64,000 nt of DNA from Acridotheres tristis (lineage: Eukaryota; Chordata; Aves; Passeriformes; Sturnidae), in NCBI GenBank assembly GCA_037013685.1, contig CM072885.1, positions 62,785,785 to 62,849,784 of the forward strand, read 5' to 3'. Below the pieces are notes generated by a model. It had not been told where the DNA came from. It saw only the letters and a program-made list of their open reading frames with translations, and made no database searches. Below, piece by piece: positions 12,871 through 24,949 of the stretch. Numbering within the stretch: position 1 is the first letter of the stretch; every line of letters starts with the position of its first letter. Position numbers and translations under genes: made by a program.

Positions 12871-14030
12871 TGTAAAATGTGGTGTCCTTCAGGCCTTCTG
12901 GGATATAATCCCTCAGAACTTCTTTATGTCCTGTGTAATTGCTGAGTGGTAACAGCCAAAATGCAATGAAATGCATGTGTGCATTCACAGGAATGCTTTT
13001 TCAAGTACACTTCCAGCTACGTGCTGGACTCTGTGTGTGAACTGTAAAGAATATTTTTGTGCTACATACACTGGGCCAAACTATTGGTGCTTCTGGTTGG
13101 GTTTGCTGTGCCCCAGTGCTGCTGGGACTGTCCCAAAGGAGACGAGGTCATGAGAGGGGCTGCTGAGTAATGCTCCTTCCCTTCCCACCATGGCAATGAA
13201 TGTGCAGGCAGGATTGTATCCTAGGTCTAATTCCACATCCTGGTTAGAAAATCCACAGCTGCATTTCTGAATTTATATACTGCATTCCTAATTCTACTTT
13301 GGTGAAGCTTCTTACAAAGGCACAATGCTCCCAGATTTTTATGTTTATCCGAGGGCAATTGTGCCTTAGAAATGGTTTATTGGAAACCTTTGACCCGAGT
13401 TCTAATCTGATTTAAATTCATTTAGATTCAGAATCACTCTGGGCTAACTCCAGTGTAAGAGTAGTACTGGTCCATGGGGCAGCAATGGTGCTTCACAGAA
13501 ATACCAACAGCAGCTGGCTTTGTGTCCTTAGTTAATTTGATTATAGAGTTTTAGTTTAACTTAAACAAAGCAGCGACCTTATTATTATTTTAAGGAACCT
13601 ATTTTGAGAGGAGGGAATCATATTTCTCACATAAATCTATCTTCAAATGTCTTCTTTAGATGTACATGCAGCTGGGACTGGAGTTGAGTTTGTGTGGGGA
13701 GGGGAAAAGCGTACTGGATTTCACTGATCACAGTTGCTTTAAATTATGCAGGGAAGAGGAAGATGCTGTATATGCATGAAGAAAACAAGGCTGGCAGCAG
13801 AGAGATCAGAGGGGCCTTGCTTTTGTAGTTTCCCTCTGCTGCAAAACAAGTGCCAGGGGAAAGACTGGGGTCTCTTGCAAGAATTAGCTGAGGGTCACAC
13901 TTGGTGCTTGTGACCATTAGTAAAAAAATCTGGGTTCAATGGTAGTCAGCATTCTTATCATGGTTTCTGTCTCCAGCACTGTTCTTCTGTAGCTTTACAA
14001 GAAGCAATTCAGAATACATGCTTGAATCTT

Positions 14031-14666
14031 TGTCACGATCCGCTGTTAATACAGGCGAGATTCGTGATGGTTCGTTTTTGATCTCAAAGGTGCCAAAGAC
14101 AACAACAGAGGACAAGTCAGTTTGCTCAAAGCAGAAATGCACTTTTATTGAGTGCCAACAACTCAGTTTTGTGATAGAGGGAGAGTTAAAGGAAACAAAG
14201 ACAGAGAGAGAGAGAGAAAGAGGGGGATAGGGAATAGCTACCAACAGATGAGGCGGATGTCCTCGTGGTCTGGCCCAACAGACTCCGGTGTCCTCGTGGT
14301 CCCAGCCAACAGACATGGCTTCTGTGGGGAGATCTCAAAGATTCTCCAGAGGGTCACTTTTTTATAGTCCTTTCCCAAAGTGAGTGGCATCTGGCCAAGA
14401 GGTGGGGAGATTTATGGGCCATTGTGAGGTGCTCGAGACAGAACATGCAGTGGTGCTCCGAGAAGCAGCTGTAGGTGCAGTACCTGCTCAAAGGCTCTGT
14501 ACCATAGCAGCACGGCAAGCACAGCACACCAGAAACAGTCCCTTGGCCAGCATCCACCTCGACCACTTCAGAACTCCTGTCCAGAAGTGGGTGGGGGTCC
14601 TTGGGATAGCCTCTATCCTCGCTATGGTTGTGAGGCATATGAGGGAACTTCAGACCGACTCTTACA
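14031..14666 (-). mobile_element. Second ERV LTR, antisense, solo
   Basis: A 636-bp unit bounded by TGTCACGATCC on the left and GACTCTTACA on the right (TG...CA ends). The flanking 5-mers ATCTT and GTCTT look like a target duplication with one mismatch. On the minus strand it has a TATAAAAAAG promoter box (about 14357-14367) and, about 210 nt downstream, an AATAAA signal (14144-14149) in CTCAATAAAAGTGC. That order is typical of U3-R-U5. A 30-bp direct repeat sits in R (14264-14325), and an AG-rich tract lies at 14199-14225. No viral genes flank it. Confidence 0.7.
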
Positions 14667-15008
14667 GTCTTGCTTTGCCTAAATGTAAATTAAGGTCAAT
14701 CTCAGGGATTTCTCCTGATACGAAATTCAGAAAGAGTTGAATACATGTTTTCAAATAATAAATCATAGTTCCATAGGATATTTTCTGGTTTTTGCAGACA
14801 TTTCCTACATGTCTTATTTACTCTTCCCCTCCTTTATCTCAAATTAAAATCTGCTTTAAAGTATCAGTGTTCTAAATCACGTAATATACTTCAAAATCAC
14901 AGCAGAGGAATTGAGAATGGCTCCCAATAACAAATCCTATTAATTCTAATATTTCCTATTCTACAGTTCTGTCACATGTGTAATTTTGTTTATGTGTTTT
15001 GCCTACAG

Positions 15009-15083
15009 AATGAAAAGGAGAAGCTGACATGCAGTGACCGCATGCCTGGATATGCAGCGAACTTTGGACTGATTTTATTTATG
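15009..15083 (+). CDS. ANO2: ANO2 coding exon, start of transmembrane helix 3
   Basis: This 75-nt, 25-codon exon is phase 0 at both ends, with acceptor CCTACAG and donor GTAACA. It encodes residues 1-25, including K-L-T-C-S-D-R-M-P-G-Y and ending L-I-L-F-M. This corresponds to the K-L-T-W-x-D-R-F-P-x-Y segment that leads into helix 3 in ANO1/ANO2. It joins in frame to the next exon (F-M then V-M-L-A-F-S). The exon is less conserved than its neighbours: the tryptophan shared by mammalian ANO1 and ANO2 is a cysteine (TGC, residue 8) and the following R/K is serine. Splice signals and frame are intact, so I read it as functional. The preceding exon was not found in the 15 kb upstream. Confidence 0.85.
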
Positions 15084-16014
15084 GTAACATAATCTGCATT
15101 TCTGCTCATTTACTAGTTGTGAAAAACTTTGCCACGAGCATCTAGAAGAGAACCCTTGAATTTCTGTTCTCAAATATGTTAAAAATCTGAAGGTAAGGTC
15201 AGTTTGGGAGAAATACTAGGAAGGTTCATGGAGCTCAATGCCTGCCTCCACCTTTATTCTCTTTTTCCAAAGGCTGCTTGTGGAAGGGCTGGCATTCTGT
15301 AATGCCAGCAGTTCATTACACAAATTCTGCCTCTCCCTCAGGGTTTCTGCTCCATGTCTGTTATCCAATGAAGGAAAAACATTGATATTTAGTTGTGAGC
15401 ACAGTTGAGTCTTGGAACAGGCAATATCCAGGTGAAATAAATCAGTTGCTGAGAAATATTTATCCAAGATACATTCAGAGATGGACTGTACAGTAGGTGA
15501 GGAAGATCATGATACACAATCCTCCCTTGGGAACAAGAATCAGATGTGCAGGTCATTCTCTAAAGTGGGGACACCATTGTCCTAGTCAAAAGTCAAATTC
15601 CCAGCAAAACAAACACATCACGAAGCTACTAGACTTTGTAAACAGCAACAGGAAGGCCTGGCTAATAAACCCTAAATTACATGGTAAAGGATCCCATTAT
15701 CCCTCTGGTTACAGTAATTACTGACTGAAAGCTTCTGTTCGTATCTACAGCCACTATAAATGGCAATGAAATAGGCCTGTTTACACCATTGCAGCATCTA
15801 ACTAGGGAAACTCACTTGGGGCCTAAATTATTTTAAAGAAATACACCTAAGTGTATTTCTAATTTACTCAAATTTGCATATATTGCACCAGATGTCCTAT
15901 GAAGATTTCATTTCTTTTGCTAACAATCAAATGCTGATCTTGAAGTTAATGTCTACACCCTTATAGATATGTTTATATATTTATAAAGATGTATGCATTG
16001 CATATTCAGAAGAT

Positions 16015-16082
16015 TTTCTGTACATTATGTACATATATGTACATGTATATGTATATGTACAGATGTGTCATATATGGATGTA
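16015..16082. repeat. TGTACA/TATATG palindromic simple repeat
   Basis: Several GTAC-centred palindromes (TGTACA, TACATATATGTA) are packed in about 65 bp of alternating purine-pyrimidine sequence. It can fold on itself and is probably an old dinucleotide repeat. Confidence 0.75.
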
Positions 16083-19000
16083 CTTCCAGCATTTTGAATG
16101 AGTTTACCTCCTGAGGCCATACCCAGTATTTGCTTTTTAGACAGAACCCCTAAGTGGCATCAGTCATAACTTCACTTAGAGCAGACCACACTGAATCTGA
16201 CTAAGCACACAGCCCTGATTTAGCTTTTACAAGTCATTCTTTTGCAGACAAGGTGCTTACATGTGCTCTTGACTTTCACCACATGTTTAAATCTCCCCTA
16301 AGCATGAGCTTAAAGTGCTTTCCTGACTCATAGTCTAGGTATTACCCTCCCTGCTTACTGTAACATCTCAGAGAGATTTATAAAGGGTTATTACCTACAG
16401 TTTGTGAGATGTAAAATGCAGAGCTCCAATTCTTCAACTCCTGTTTGTGACTAGTGGAACTAGACTGACTTTCACCATCTGGCAAAGTGGACACAATGAT
16501 TTTATTTTTGCAATATTTTGAGCATTATTTATAAGTAAGTACCTACAGAAGACAACTTGTAAACCATACCTGAAATTCAAGCCAGCTCTTGATGAGGGAG
16601 AGCACGCTCTCCTACCCTACATGGATAATGCAATCTGCTCTTTACTGTATGGGATGCTTCCCTTTTTCCTGCTAGATTAGTTAAACAGGAATTGGAAAGA
16701 TCAGACTGGAGTTTTGTTGTCAGTCTATGAAATAGAATTGTACTGAGAAAACCTTACTGGTCTTTTTAACCTCTATTATTATTATTCACACAGATTAATT
16801 ATTTTAACTATAAGACCTACGTACAAAATAAATAATAAAATCTTGAATTTGTGTGTGTGTGCAGGGGTACTCAGACACAGACCTGCACACAAGTCATAGC
16901 AATTTCTAGTGCTGCAGAAATGATTGTTGAAATTTTAATGCTACCTTTTCCAGGCCAAAAAGGGTCTGGTGTTCAAAATCTATAGGTGCTTTCCATGAAG
17001 ATTTCTATGCTGCTATAGAGTGATTCTGTTTTGTTCTGTCCCTCTTCCCTGAGCTTTACATCCCATATTTTCCCTGGTGATTTTTGAGGCTGATAATGGT
17101 TCTCTTAGTGTAAACTCTTCCCTTTTTATTTTTATTTCTTCCCTCAATTTCCATACTTTTTTGTTGTGTACTTCACTTTTGTGAATCCTCTTCCAAAAAT
17201 TGTGTCGTGCTCTTTTCCTTTCTTTCTGGCTTTTCCTCTGTCTGTATTAAGTTAGGCATGCAGTTTGTTTTGTTCAAAATGCAGGTTGAAAAAAACACTG
17301 TGTTCATTTCTCTTGCCCAGTCTTACATCACCAAACAATTCCAAGGATTAATTCACACATGTATGGATGCTTTAAAATCTGAGCATAGTACTTTTGCTGT
17401 ACAAAAAGCTTCATTGGACTGCAGAGGGGGCAGAAGATCCAAGTCTGATTTAAGCTGTACATTTTGCAGGGATTGTAGAAAAGATGTTCAGAACTTTTAT
17501 TTTTGCAGAGTGAGATCAACGGTAGCAGATCAGGGCTCAGCTGGGCATCTAAAAGTTTTTATTGAGTGTGATTAACAATAACATGCCACAATTTATAAAC
17601 CCATATTTAGAAGGCACTCTGCTGTGGCAGAGACTTCTGAGCTGTTGATAAAGACACTGGTAGTGTTGGAAGAGAGCAGGGTGGCATGGAGCAATGCATC
17701 ACTGGGGCTTTTCTTTGTTTAGCTCAGTCAGAGGAAGGAAGAAAATCAGTTTGTGTCATGGCAGAAGAGTTCAGCCACTTCCACCCTATTCTCACTCACA
17801 TGGTGTAATACTTGACTCTAGAATAGCCCTACTGGGGAGCCAGAGAACTATCTGGACATTAAATTGTTATCCTACTTGGATGGAGGTAGCAGCCTAGCCC
17901 ACGGGGTTTTATAGCTTCCTTCTCAGATCTAGTTTGCTTTCCTGTTTGTCTTCATTCATACCAGGCTCAGTAGGTGACCTTTTCTGCAGCCAATTTTCAC
18001 ATCTGTTTCTAAGCAGTTCAGTCCTGGATGGACTAGTTCAGCTATTCAGGGAAGAAACTGCCATAACAGGGGGGAAGGATGGCCAGAGGGAATGTTGGCA
18101 TTGACAGCAAACCCCAAAGTGGGCACCTGAACAAATGGTGGCCTGCCTGATCAGGAATTTGGGCAGAAGAGGCATTTTCAGGAATGAGAGAAATGCTGTG
18201 AAGATACAGGAACCATTCCCTCTCAGTGACTGTCTGGGGAGTGAGAACTATGCTCACAGTCACTGTGCAGTCCTACAGGCCCTCCTCAATTTTCTCTTCT
18301 TGCTGGATGCACAGATAATGAAGACTCCTAAAGGAGTGTTTTTCCATCTGTGTCTAAGCAGATGTTTAAAAACAGCTGAGCAACTGAGAGTTTCTGAAGC
18401 CCTGGTGCTTTTGCAAAGCAAATATTTTTGTTCTTTAAACAAATAAAACCTTTTTTTTCCCCAGTAACTTTGTATACCTTGCTAGGGCACTGCATGGATT
18501 GAAAAGGTTGCTACTCTCTCATCCTCCAGTAACATTTCTCAGGGCAAGGGGTCCCTAAAGTCCTTTGGTCAGGTTCAAAGAGTTTGCTATTGAACTTTCA
18601 TGATCTGGAATTTCCTCTTTCTCTATTTAGTGAGGACTGTCCTTGACTCTTCTTCCTGTACTGTTAAGATATTCCTAAGTGGGAATTTGTGGTGGGGAGA
18701 GGTGTGTGTGGAGGCCCAGGGATGCTCCAGAAGGAGCCATCCAATTGCTGATTATCCTTGTCCACCAACATAGTGAAAAAATTGCAAAGTAATCCACAGA
18801 GAAAAGAAACGGGAAGAGAGTATTATGAAGATGATTAAGAAGAAGGAATCTTTGACTCAGATTAAGAAAAAGAAAGGATCTTAAGGTGTCTGTCGAGGTG
18901 GAAGGTGCAGTAAATTAATACCAGGTGGTGCTGTTTTATCTCTTTATTGGGGATTTTGCTCTCTACTCTAGTGATTGTAATGGAGAAGCAAGGAAAAAGT

Positions 19001-20299
19001 TACGGTCCTTGTGTTCCTGCACCCCTTCTGTCACAGCAAGGTAGTTCAGCATAAATGTGATTTTCTTTTTGTCGCTTCATTTGGTAGGTAAGTCAAAACA
19101 AAAATGGATATAAAAATTAGAAATGTTTCCTTGACACAATGAAAACTAGAAAACCAAAAGAAATAATATTTTAAGTAATTTGAAAAGTTTTCATTGAAAA
19201 TATTTCAGGTTCAGGCTTTTATAATTCACTTACATTTCATTTAAAATTAATGAAACGGTTCTTTAAAAAGTAAAAGTAGATGTTTTACTAGGTCTAAATT
19301 TTATTATTATTTGCTGATGAAACATATTTGACAATTTCTTCTGGTATCTCCAGGAGTTTCTCCAAATAATTAATTTTAGTATGTTTACTAGTTCTTCATA
19401 AAAGCAAAATGTGCCCAGTTTTCACCTTCAACATTTAATAATTTAACTCTGATTCTTGTTGTAGTTCTTTTCCAGTAGTTTCTTTTCATGCAACAACCTT
19501 CCTCTGAATACAGGAATTCAATAAACTATTGCTGGATCATTAAAATGAACTGTTAAATTTCCTTAAACCCACGTTTTGAATCTGAGCCCCTAGGCCCATT
19601 TCAATAATTGCAGTAGTCTAATCTTTCACATTGGGGTAGTCTCTTTCATCTGAGGATCTCAAGATGTTTTACCTAAAATAATGAATGTACACTGGAATTC
19701 TTGCTAAAGGCAAAAATGAAAGGGAAAAATGTACCTTCCCCCACGTTTGTGTTGTGATGATGAAAATTTGCTATTTTAAATTATTGCTTTGTTGATTTTT
19801 TCCCATTGTGGATTGGTTTAGATTTTTTTTTTTAAATTAGAATACCACAACCCTGTGAAATTCAAATTCTTCTTGTGGGAACTTGACCTCAAGTAGCAGG
19901 GCCAACTTTCCTCATCTTATGGGTCAAAGCCATCCCATGAAGGATGCCGGGGATACCAAGTGATTTCTGGGACACAAATTAAAATAAAGCCCTAACAACC
20001 CTGCTTAGGTCAGTCTTAAAGGAATAATAGCAGGGGAAACTTTTTATTCTTTAATTTGTAAGTTGGCACTTCTGCTGTGCACAGATGAAGCTGTTTGAGC
20101 CACTAAAGCCCATTTACCTGACTGCACATAAATATAGGCCCTTCAGTCCAAGCCATCTGAATCTATTTGCCAGATAAAAGACCTTGCTTAATTCTTGCTT
20201 TGGAGCCCAAAATGGTCAAATTTCACTGCATGGATGATATGTGTAGCTTTAATCAGAAAGGACATCTGCATCCACAGATATCCATGGAATCAGTATAAA

Positions 20300-20715
20300 A
20301 GAATCACAGATTTGGGTTGAAAGGGATCTTTAAGGATATCTAATTCTAACTCCAGCCACTCACTGGATCAGGAGACTCAGGGTCCCATCCAGCCTGGCCT
20401 TGGACACTTCCAGGGATCCAGGGGCACTCACAGCTTCTCTGGGCACCCTGTTCCGGGGCCTCAGCACCCTCACAGAGAAGAATTTCTTCCTGGAATCTAA
20501 CAAAAAATGTCCTCTTTTGGTTTAAAATCATCTTCCCTTTTCCTACCACTAACTGCTGATGTAAAAGTAATCTTCCCTCTTTTTTATATGCTTTTCTAGA
20601 TACTGAAAGGTGGTATAAGATCTACCTCGAGCCTTCTCTTTTCCAGGCTGGACAATCCCAACTGTCTCAGGCTGTCTTCACAGGAGAGGTGCTGTGAAGC
20701 ATCTGGGCATCTTGT
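20300..20715 (-). repeat. CR1 retroposon, antisense
   Basis: It starts GAATCACAGATTTGGGTTGA and continues through GGGACACTTCC-like and TCAGCACCCTCACAGAGAAG motifs to CTTTTCCAGGCTGGACAATC. It is diverged and interrupted, and ends about 220 bp before the helix 3/4 exon. Confidence 0.88.
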
Positions 20716-20933
20716 GTCAGTTGGATCGTTGTGCCAGTTTGTAGTCATGCATCCATTTCTTTATTTCTTATTTATGTCCCTGTTGGTTGGAGAGCTTTTA
20801 ATCCCTGCCTTTTAATTTGATCACCTTGCGCTAAGAACCAACCCCAGGATGCCAATTCATGGAGCACACCCAACCTCCCAGCCAAAGCTGCTGTTTCCAA
20901 GGTGAATTAACCCATGTGTTCATGTGTTTGCAG

Positions 20934-21135
20934 GTCATGCTGGCGTTTTCAGCAGTGTTTGGTGTCATTGTGTACCGAATCACCACAGCAGCAGCTTTGT
21001 CCTTCAGCACAAACGAGACAACCAGGTCCAACGTCCGAGTGACAGTGACTGCCACTGCTGTCATCATTAACCTCGTGGTGGTCCTCATCCTCGATGAAAT
21101 TTATGGAGCTGTGGCCAAATGGCTGACAGAAATCG
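20934..21135 (+). CDS. ANO2: ANO2 coding exon, helices 3 and 4
   Basis: This 202-nt exon starts in phase 0 after TTTGCAG and leaves one base (G) of a glutamate codon before donor GTAAAA. It encodes residues 26-92. The first part (F-G-V-I-V-Y-R-I-T) is the end of helix 3, and its arginine (residue 40) matches a pore-lining arginine of ANO1. A short loop with an N-E-T sequon (N52) follows. Helix 4 comes next, starting at [16 protein letters not shown], and then the strongly conserved [12 protein letters not shown]. As I recall human ANO2, the helix 3-4 loop here is about two residues longer and closer in length to ANO1. Identity to the family is high and leaves little doubt. Confidence 0.97.
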
Positions 21136-24100
21136 GTAAAACTGCCTTGCCATGTTCCTCATTAATCCATGCATTGGCATGAAGGGGTGCAAGGAGCATT
21201 TCCTCCTGCACAGGGCAGTGAGAACATCCAGGCCTGTGAAGGCAGCTCTTTACTGCCAAGAGCTGCAGAAAGTCAGTGGGTTGTTTCAAAATTGTTGATG
21301 GTTCTGACAAAGTTACATTGATGTTGTTTCCCTGATGAAAGTTTTCCTTACTGCTAAAACAATGTTTTTGTTCCATTCTAGGGCTATGGCTGGGATGTAC
21401 TTTTTATTAATGATTCCTATTGCAGTTACTGGTTGGACTTTCAAAATTTATTTTAAACCTCGAAATATTGTTGCAAGCCTGCCTATTTATTTCTTTAGAA
21501 GGGAAGTAATTCCTTTAAATACTACAGAGGTTTGGGCCTAAAGTACTGATTTGCTATATGCTTTGGACTAAAGATGTTTACTAATAGGGATTTAGGCTGG
21601 GGCTTTGTTTCATTATATAAATTAGACCAAGGATGTTGACTGATAGTGCCTTTACATGAGATTACTCTTAAGACTTCTGTTTCTTCTCAATTTCTCAGTA
21701 CACTTTTAAATTCACAAATGAAAACATCTCTTTCAGTCTTATTTTTGGAAGAACATTACAAACTACAGTTTTGCAGTTGTTAGAGGTCCAATTCTGAATT
21801 TTGGAAGTATGGTCCTGTTAGTTTAGATTAAATTCCTAAAGTATTTGAAAGAAATTAAGACAAAGCAAATTACCACTTCAGTGGGTTAATTTGTTTGTTT
21901 ATTTCTATTTTGCACCAGGCATTGGGCAGATTGTAACAGGGTTACACAAATGGACTCTGTTCTAGTGGCATAAATCAGCTCATTTATGAGCTGTCCCAGC
22001 CAAAATTGTACCCAGATTTTCAGCTTTCACATAAGTGACAGGCTGCTGTGTGTGGCCTGATCACTTCTGTTCACTGCACCTGCCCAGGTAAGAAAGGGCA
22101 CAAATGTTAAGGAATGACACAGCTGTGTGGAAAGAGTAGGAAAATATGAAGATGAGACTTCTCCAGCAGCTTCTAGGCAGGAGCTGGGAAGTGCTAGGCA
22201 CTGCCATGGCCTCTCTTTGGGAAGTACAGGAGGAAAATCTTTCCCTTTGAAATGTGCACCAGGCTGAACTGTGAAAGAAAAAATTTCTTACTTGCTGGTT
22301 TTTCTCCCCCTGTCACTTTACATTTAATTCTAATCCTATCTTTATTAGGGCAGCATTCCTAATCAACCATCAGATGTTTTGTTTAAGAAGAATCCAGTCA
22401 GAATAATCTCTATAGTGCTACAAATTACATGAGTTACAAACTTCACTCAGGCAGCTTTCTCCAGCACTAGGCTCAGATGCCAAATGTAATCAAAATGTTT
22501 TAAAAAATTACAATTCATACATGCTGATAAATACTGCTTAACTTGTGAACTCTCATTTTGCTGAGAGGAGAAAAACATACTCAAGTCTCTTGTCACCCTG
22601 CACTTAATCGACAAGCTGAAGAACACACTTGTTGGGCTGAAGGAGTAGCTCTTGACAGCATAAATTTCTATTCCAACCCCAAGTACACTTGAGTCTCTGT
22701 TCAGGTGAAAAATACATCTGTAAGCACAAGAATAGCGCTGATAGCAATTGTGTTAATCATGGGATTGCAGTCTGATATACCTCAATACCTCCTCAATCAC
22801 TGCCTGGAGGAAAAGAGAGGAGTTTGGTTGTTATCAATACAGAGAGCTCGTACAGGATGGAGCAGGAGACTCCTCTGGGCCCAGCAGAGTGGGGCACTGA
22901 TGCCCCTTCACCCCAGATGAGACCAGCCAGAGTGCAGATGATATCCTATTATTCTCAGGAAGAATAAATCATCTTCAGTAATCAGGTGGTGCCAGACAAG
23001 ATTTAGATCTCACTTGTAACTCAGAATCGCAGAATGGTTTGGGTTGGAAGGGACCTTAAAACTCATCTTGTTCCAAGCCCCTGCCATGGGCAGGGACATC
23101 TTCCACTATCCCAGGTTGCTCAGAGCCCCATCCAACCTGGCCTTGGACACTGCCCAGGATCCAGGGGAAGCCACAGCTTCTCTGGGAAACCTGTGCCTTA
23201 CCACCCTCACAGGGAGGAATTCACTGAGGCCAAGGAAGAGCCAGTGGAATGGGGACAAAATCAAAACTACTCATGTTTGTCCATTGCAGAGGCAGCAGCT
23301 GCTTCACAGAGCTAAGACCCATTCCACCCTTAGCTCATCTCATCCTCCACCTGCAAAGCTCCAGCTGCCCAGTTTTGGCATAACTACCCAGCTCTGAGTG
23401 TTTAATTTTTTGGGGATGAGGGAGTTTTCTCTGTTACTCACACACCTATTCTGGCTGAATGCATTTCTCATGCAGCACACCCGAAGAGCTGGAGGACAAA
23501 TTCTACACATGCCTCTACAGCTATGGTATAGGATGTCTGAGGGAGCCTCTGGGACCATATATGGTGTGCAAATGTTCATCCAGAGGCTGAGCTCATCCTT
23601 GGGGGGTTTCTCTGTAAAGCAGAGTTTAGGATTTTTCTCCCTCATATGAAAAGCTACACTGCTGTTATTCGATATTCCTGCTGCCCTGAGCTTTTGTCTT
23701 GTGGATCTATTCAGTGTATGGGATCACTTACAAATTATTTGAAGGTTTAATTAAGTTTTTTATACATATTGATGGGTTATGCCTTAGGACTCATCAGGTT
23801 GTGCACTGATCTTTTATGAAAATGTTGTTGAAAGTATCACAGAGAAAGCCGGGCAGTGAGGGCTCATTAAGCTTTTCTATTCCTTTAGTGCTAAAGTTAT
23901 CTCACTGGTTTTTTTTAAGAAAAGCACCCCTAAACAACAGCAAGGCAAACAGAACACTCAAACTATGCTCAAAACAAAACTTTACAAGTACATCGATATT
24001 TTAAATGAAGTCCTTAAGCCAGAGCTCTAGATCTCCTTATTATTCCACATGGGGTTTTTTTGTGCCACAGAAGTTCAGCCAAGAATGATGAATTTAATCA

Positions 24101-24837
24101 TAAAATTATCTTCTTTTACATTTGATACCGCTCAGGATTAGCAGAGAAACACAAGGGTTTCACCCATATAAAATCTTTTAAAAAGGATCCTACCATCGGT
24201 TTGAAAAGCCTCTGTCTTATACCTGTTTTCTGCAGCCAGAAAATTTTCACAGAAATCGAAAATAAATCTGGGAACAGAGTAATGAATTCTGAAAATATTT
24301 AAACCAAGAAATCTTGAAATACAGAACATATATAGTGAATTGTTAGCAAAATTGTGCCTTTATTTTGCACTTAATTCACGTAATACCTTATTAAAAATGT
24401 ATTTAGTCTTGTGTTTAGCATCAGCCATATCAACAATCTCACCACAGAAAAGAAGACTTGTGGACTACAAGTTAAGGATGCTTTTAAGGTTTTTTTTTCT
24501 GGTTGAAAGTCTTTGTACTTTCAGCATTTCTCAATTGAGAATATGAATGTTTTGCTACTTTAGTTGTGTAACTGCTTAACTGATACACTCGTGTATGTTA
24601 ATATCCACAGATACAACAAAGTAATTTATAGTGCTTTTGCTCTGTGGAATTGATTTTCTCTAGAAATCAGGACTCAGTGACAGACCTAGTGGCTCTGGTA
24701 CAGATTAGAGGTACAGAAGAAAAATTAATATAAGCCCGAAGTTTGAAGTTTGGTTTTTTTATGTATGTGTTTGGGGATTTAGTAATTTTTATATACTTAC
24801 TGATTCAGTTCCTGGTTTACTTTTTTTTTTTACCCAG
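21136..24837 (+). other. ANO2: ANO2 intron, 3.7 kb
   Basis: It contains one truncated CR1 (23021). Several short open frames, including a hydrophobic one at 21335-21541, have no family likeness and lack splice borders in a useful phase. Confidence 0.8.
23021..23222 (-). repeat. CR1 fragment, antisense
   Basis: It begins with the tail and GAATGGTTTGGGTTGGAAGG. It ends abruptly after CACCCTCACAGGGAGGAATT, so the copy is truncated to about 200 bp. It belongs to the dominant subfamily. Confidence 0.92.
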
Positions 24838-24949
24838 AAATACCAAAAACAGAGAAAACCTTTGAGGAAAGACTGATTTTGAAGGCATTTTTACTGAAAT
24901 TTGTGAATTCTTATGCATCCATTTTTTATGTTGCCTTTTTTAAAGGAAG
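24838..24949 (+). CDS. ANO2: ANO2 coding exon, helix 5
   Basis: This 112-nt exon follows a long T tract and TACCCAG. Its first two bases complete the glutamate begun in the previous exon, and its last two bases (AG) begin an arginine. It encodes residues 93-129: [13 protein letters not shown], a conserved cytoplasmic link, then [11 protein letters not shown] and the aromatic F-Y-V-A-F-F-K-G of helix 5, which lines the ion pathway in TMEM16 structures. The lysine in F-F-K-G (residue 128) lies in the stretch where basic residues shape anion selectivity in ANO1. The donor is GTAGGA. Confidence 0.97.

Larger units (their letters stand above)
127..15008 (+). other. ANO2: Left-hand ANO2 intron (start outside the window)
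   Basis: Apart from the listed CR1 copies, LTRs and simple repeats I see no exon. In particular, the cytoplasmic segment that precedes K-L-T-(W/C)-x-D-R in anoctamins (W-D-L-T-G-x-E-E-E and what follows) was not found. The intron is therefore at least 15 kb, unless a very short exon was missed. GC is low and A/T tracts are frequent. Confidence 0.7.
15084..20933 (+). other. ANO2: ANO2 intron, 5.85 kb
   Basis: It holds the TGTACA palindromic repeat near 16 kb and a CR1 copy near its right end. The rest is A/T-rich, without an identifiable exon, RNA gene or repeat. Confidence 0.8.

Noticed and set aside
13741..13790. Acceptor-like TTATGCAG followed by acidic codons (E-E-D-A-V)
   Set aside because: It resembles the acidic stretch expected upstream of exon 15009, but a stop codon follows after a few residues and there is no donor in frame.
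13936..14316. 126-codon ORF on the minus strand
   Set aside because: It overlaps the LTR's R/U5 region and the sequence beside it; no retroviral protein motif is visible.
21335..21541. Hydrophobic 68-codon ORF next to the helix 3/4 exon
   Set aside because: It looks membrane-like, but the anoctamin sequence is already continuous from 21135 to 24838 without it. It has no fitting splice borders.
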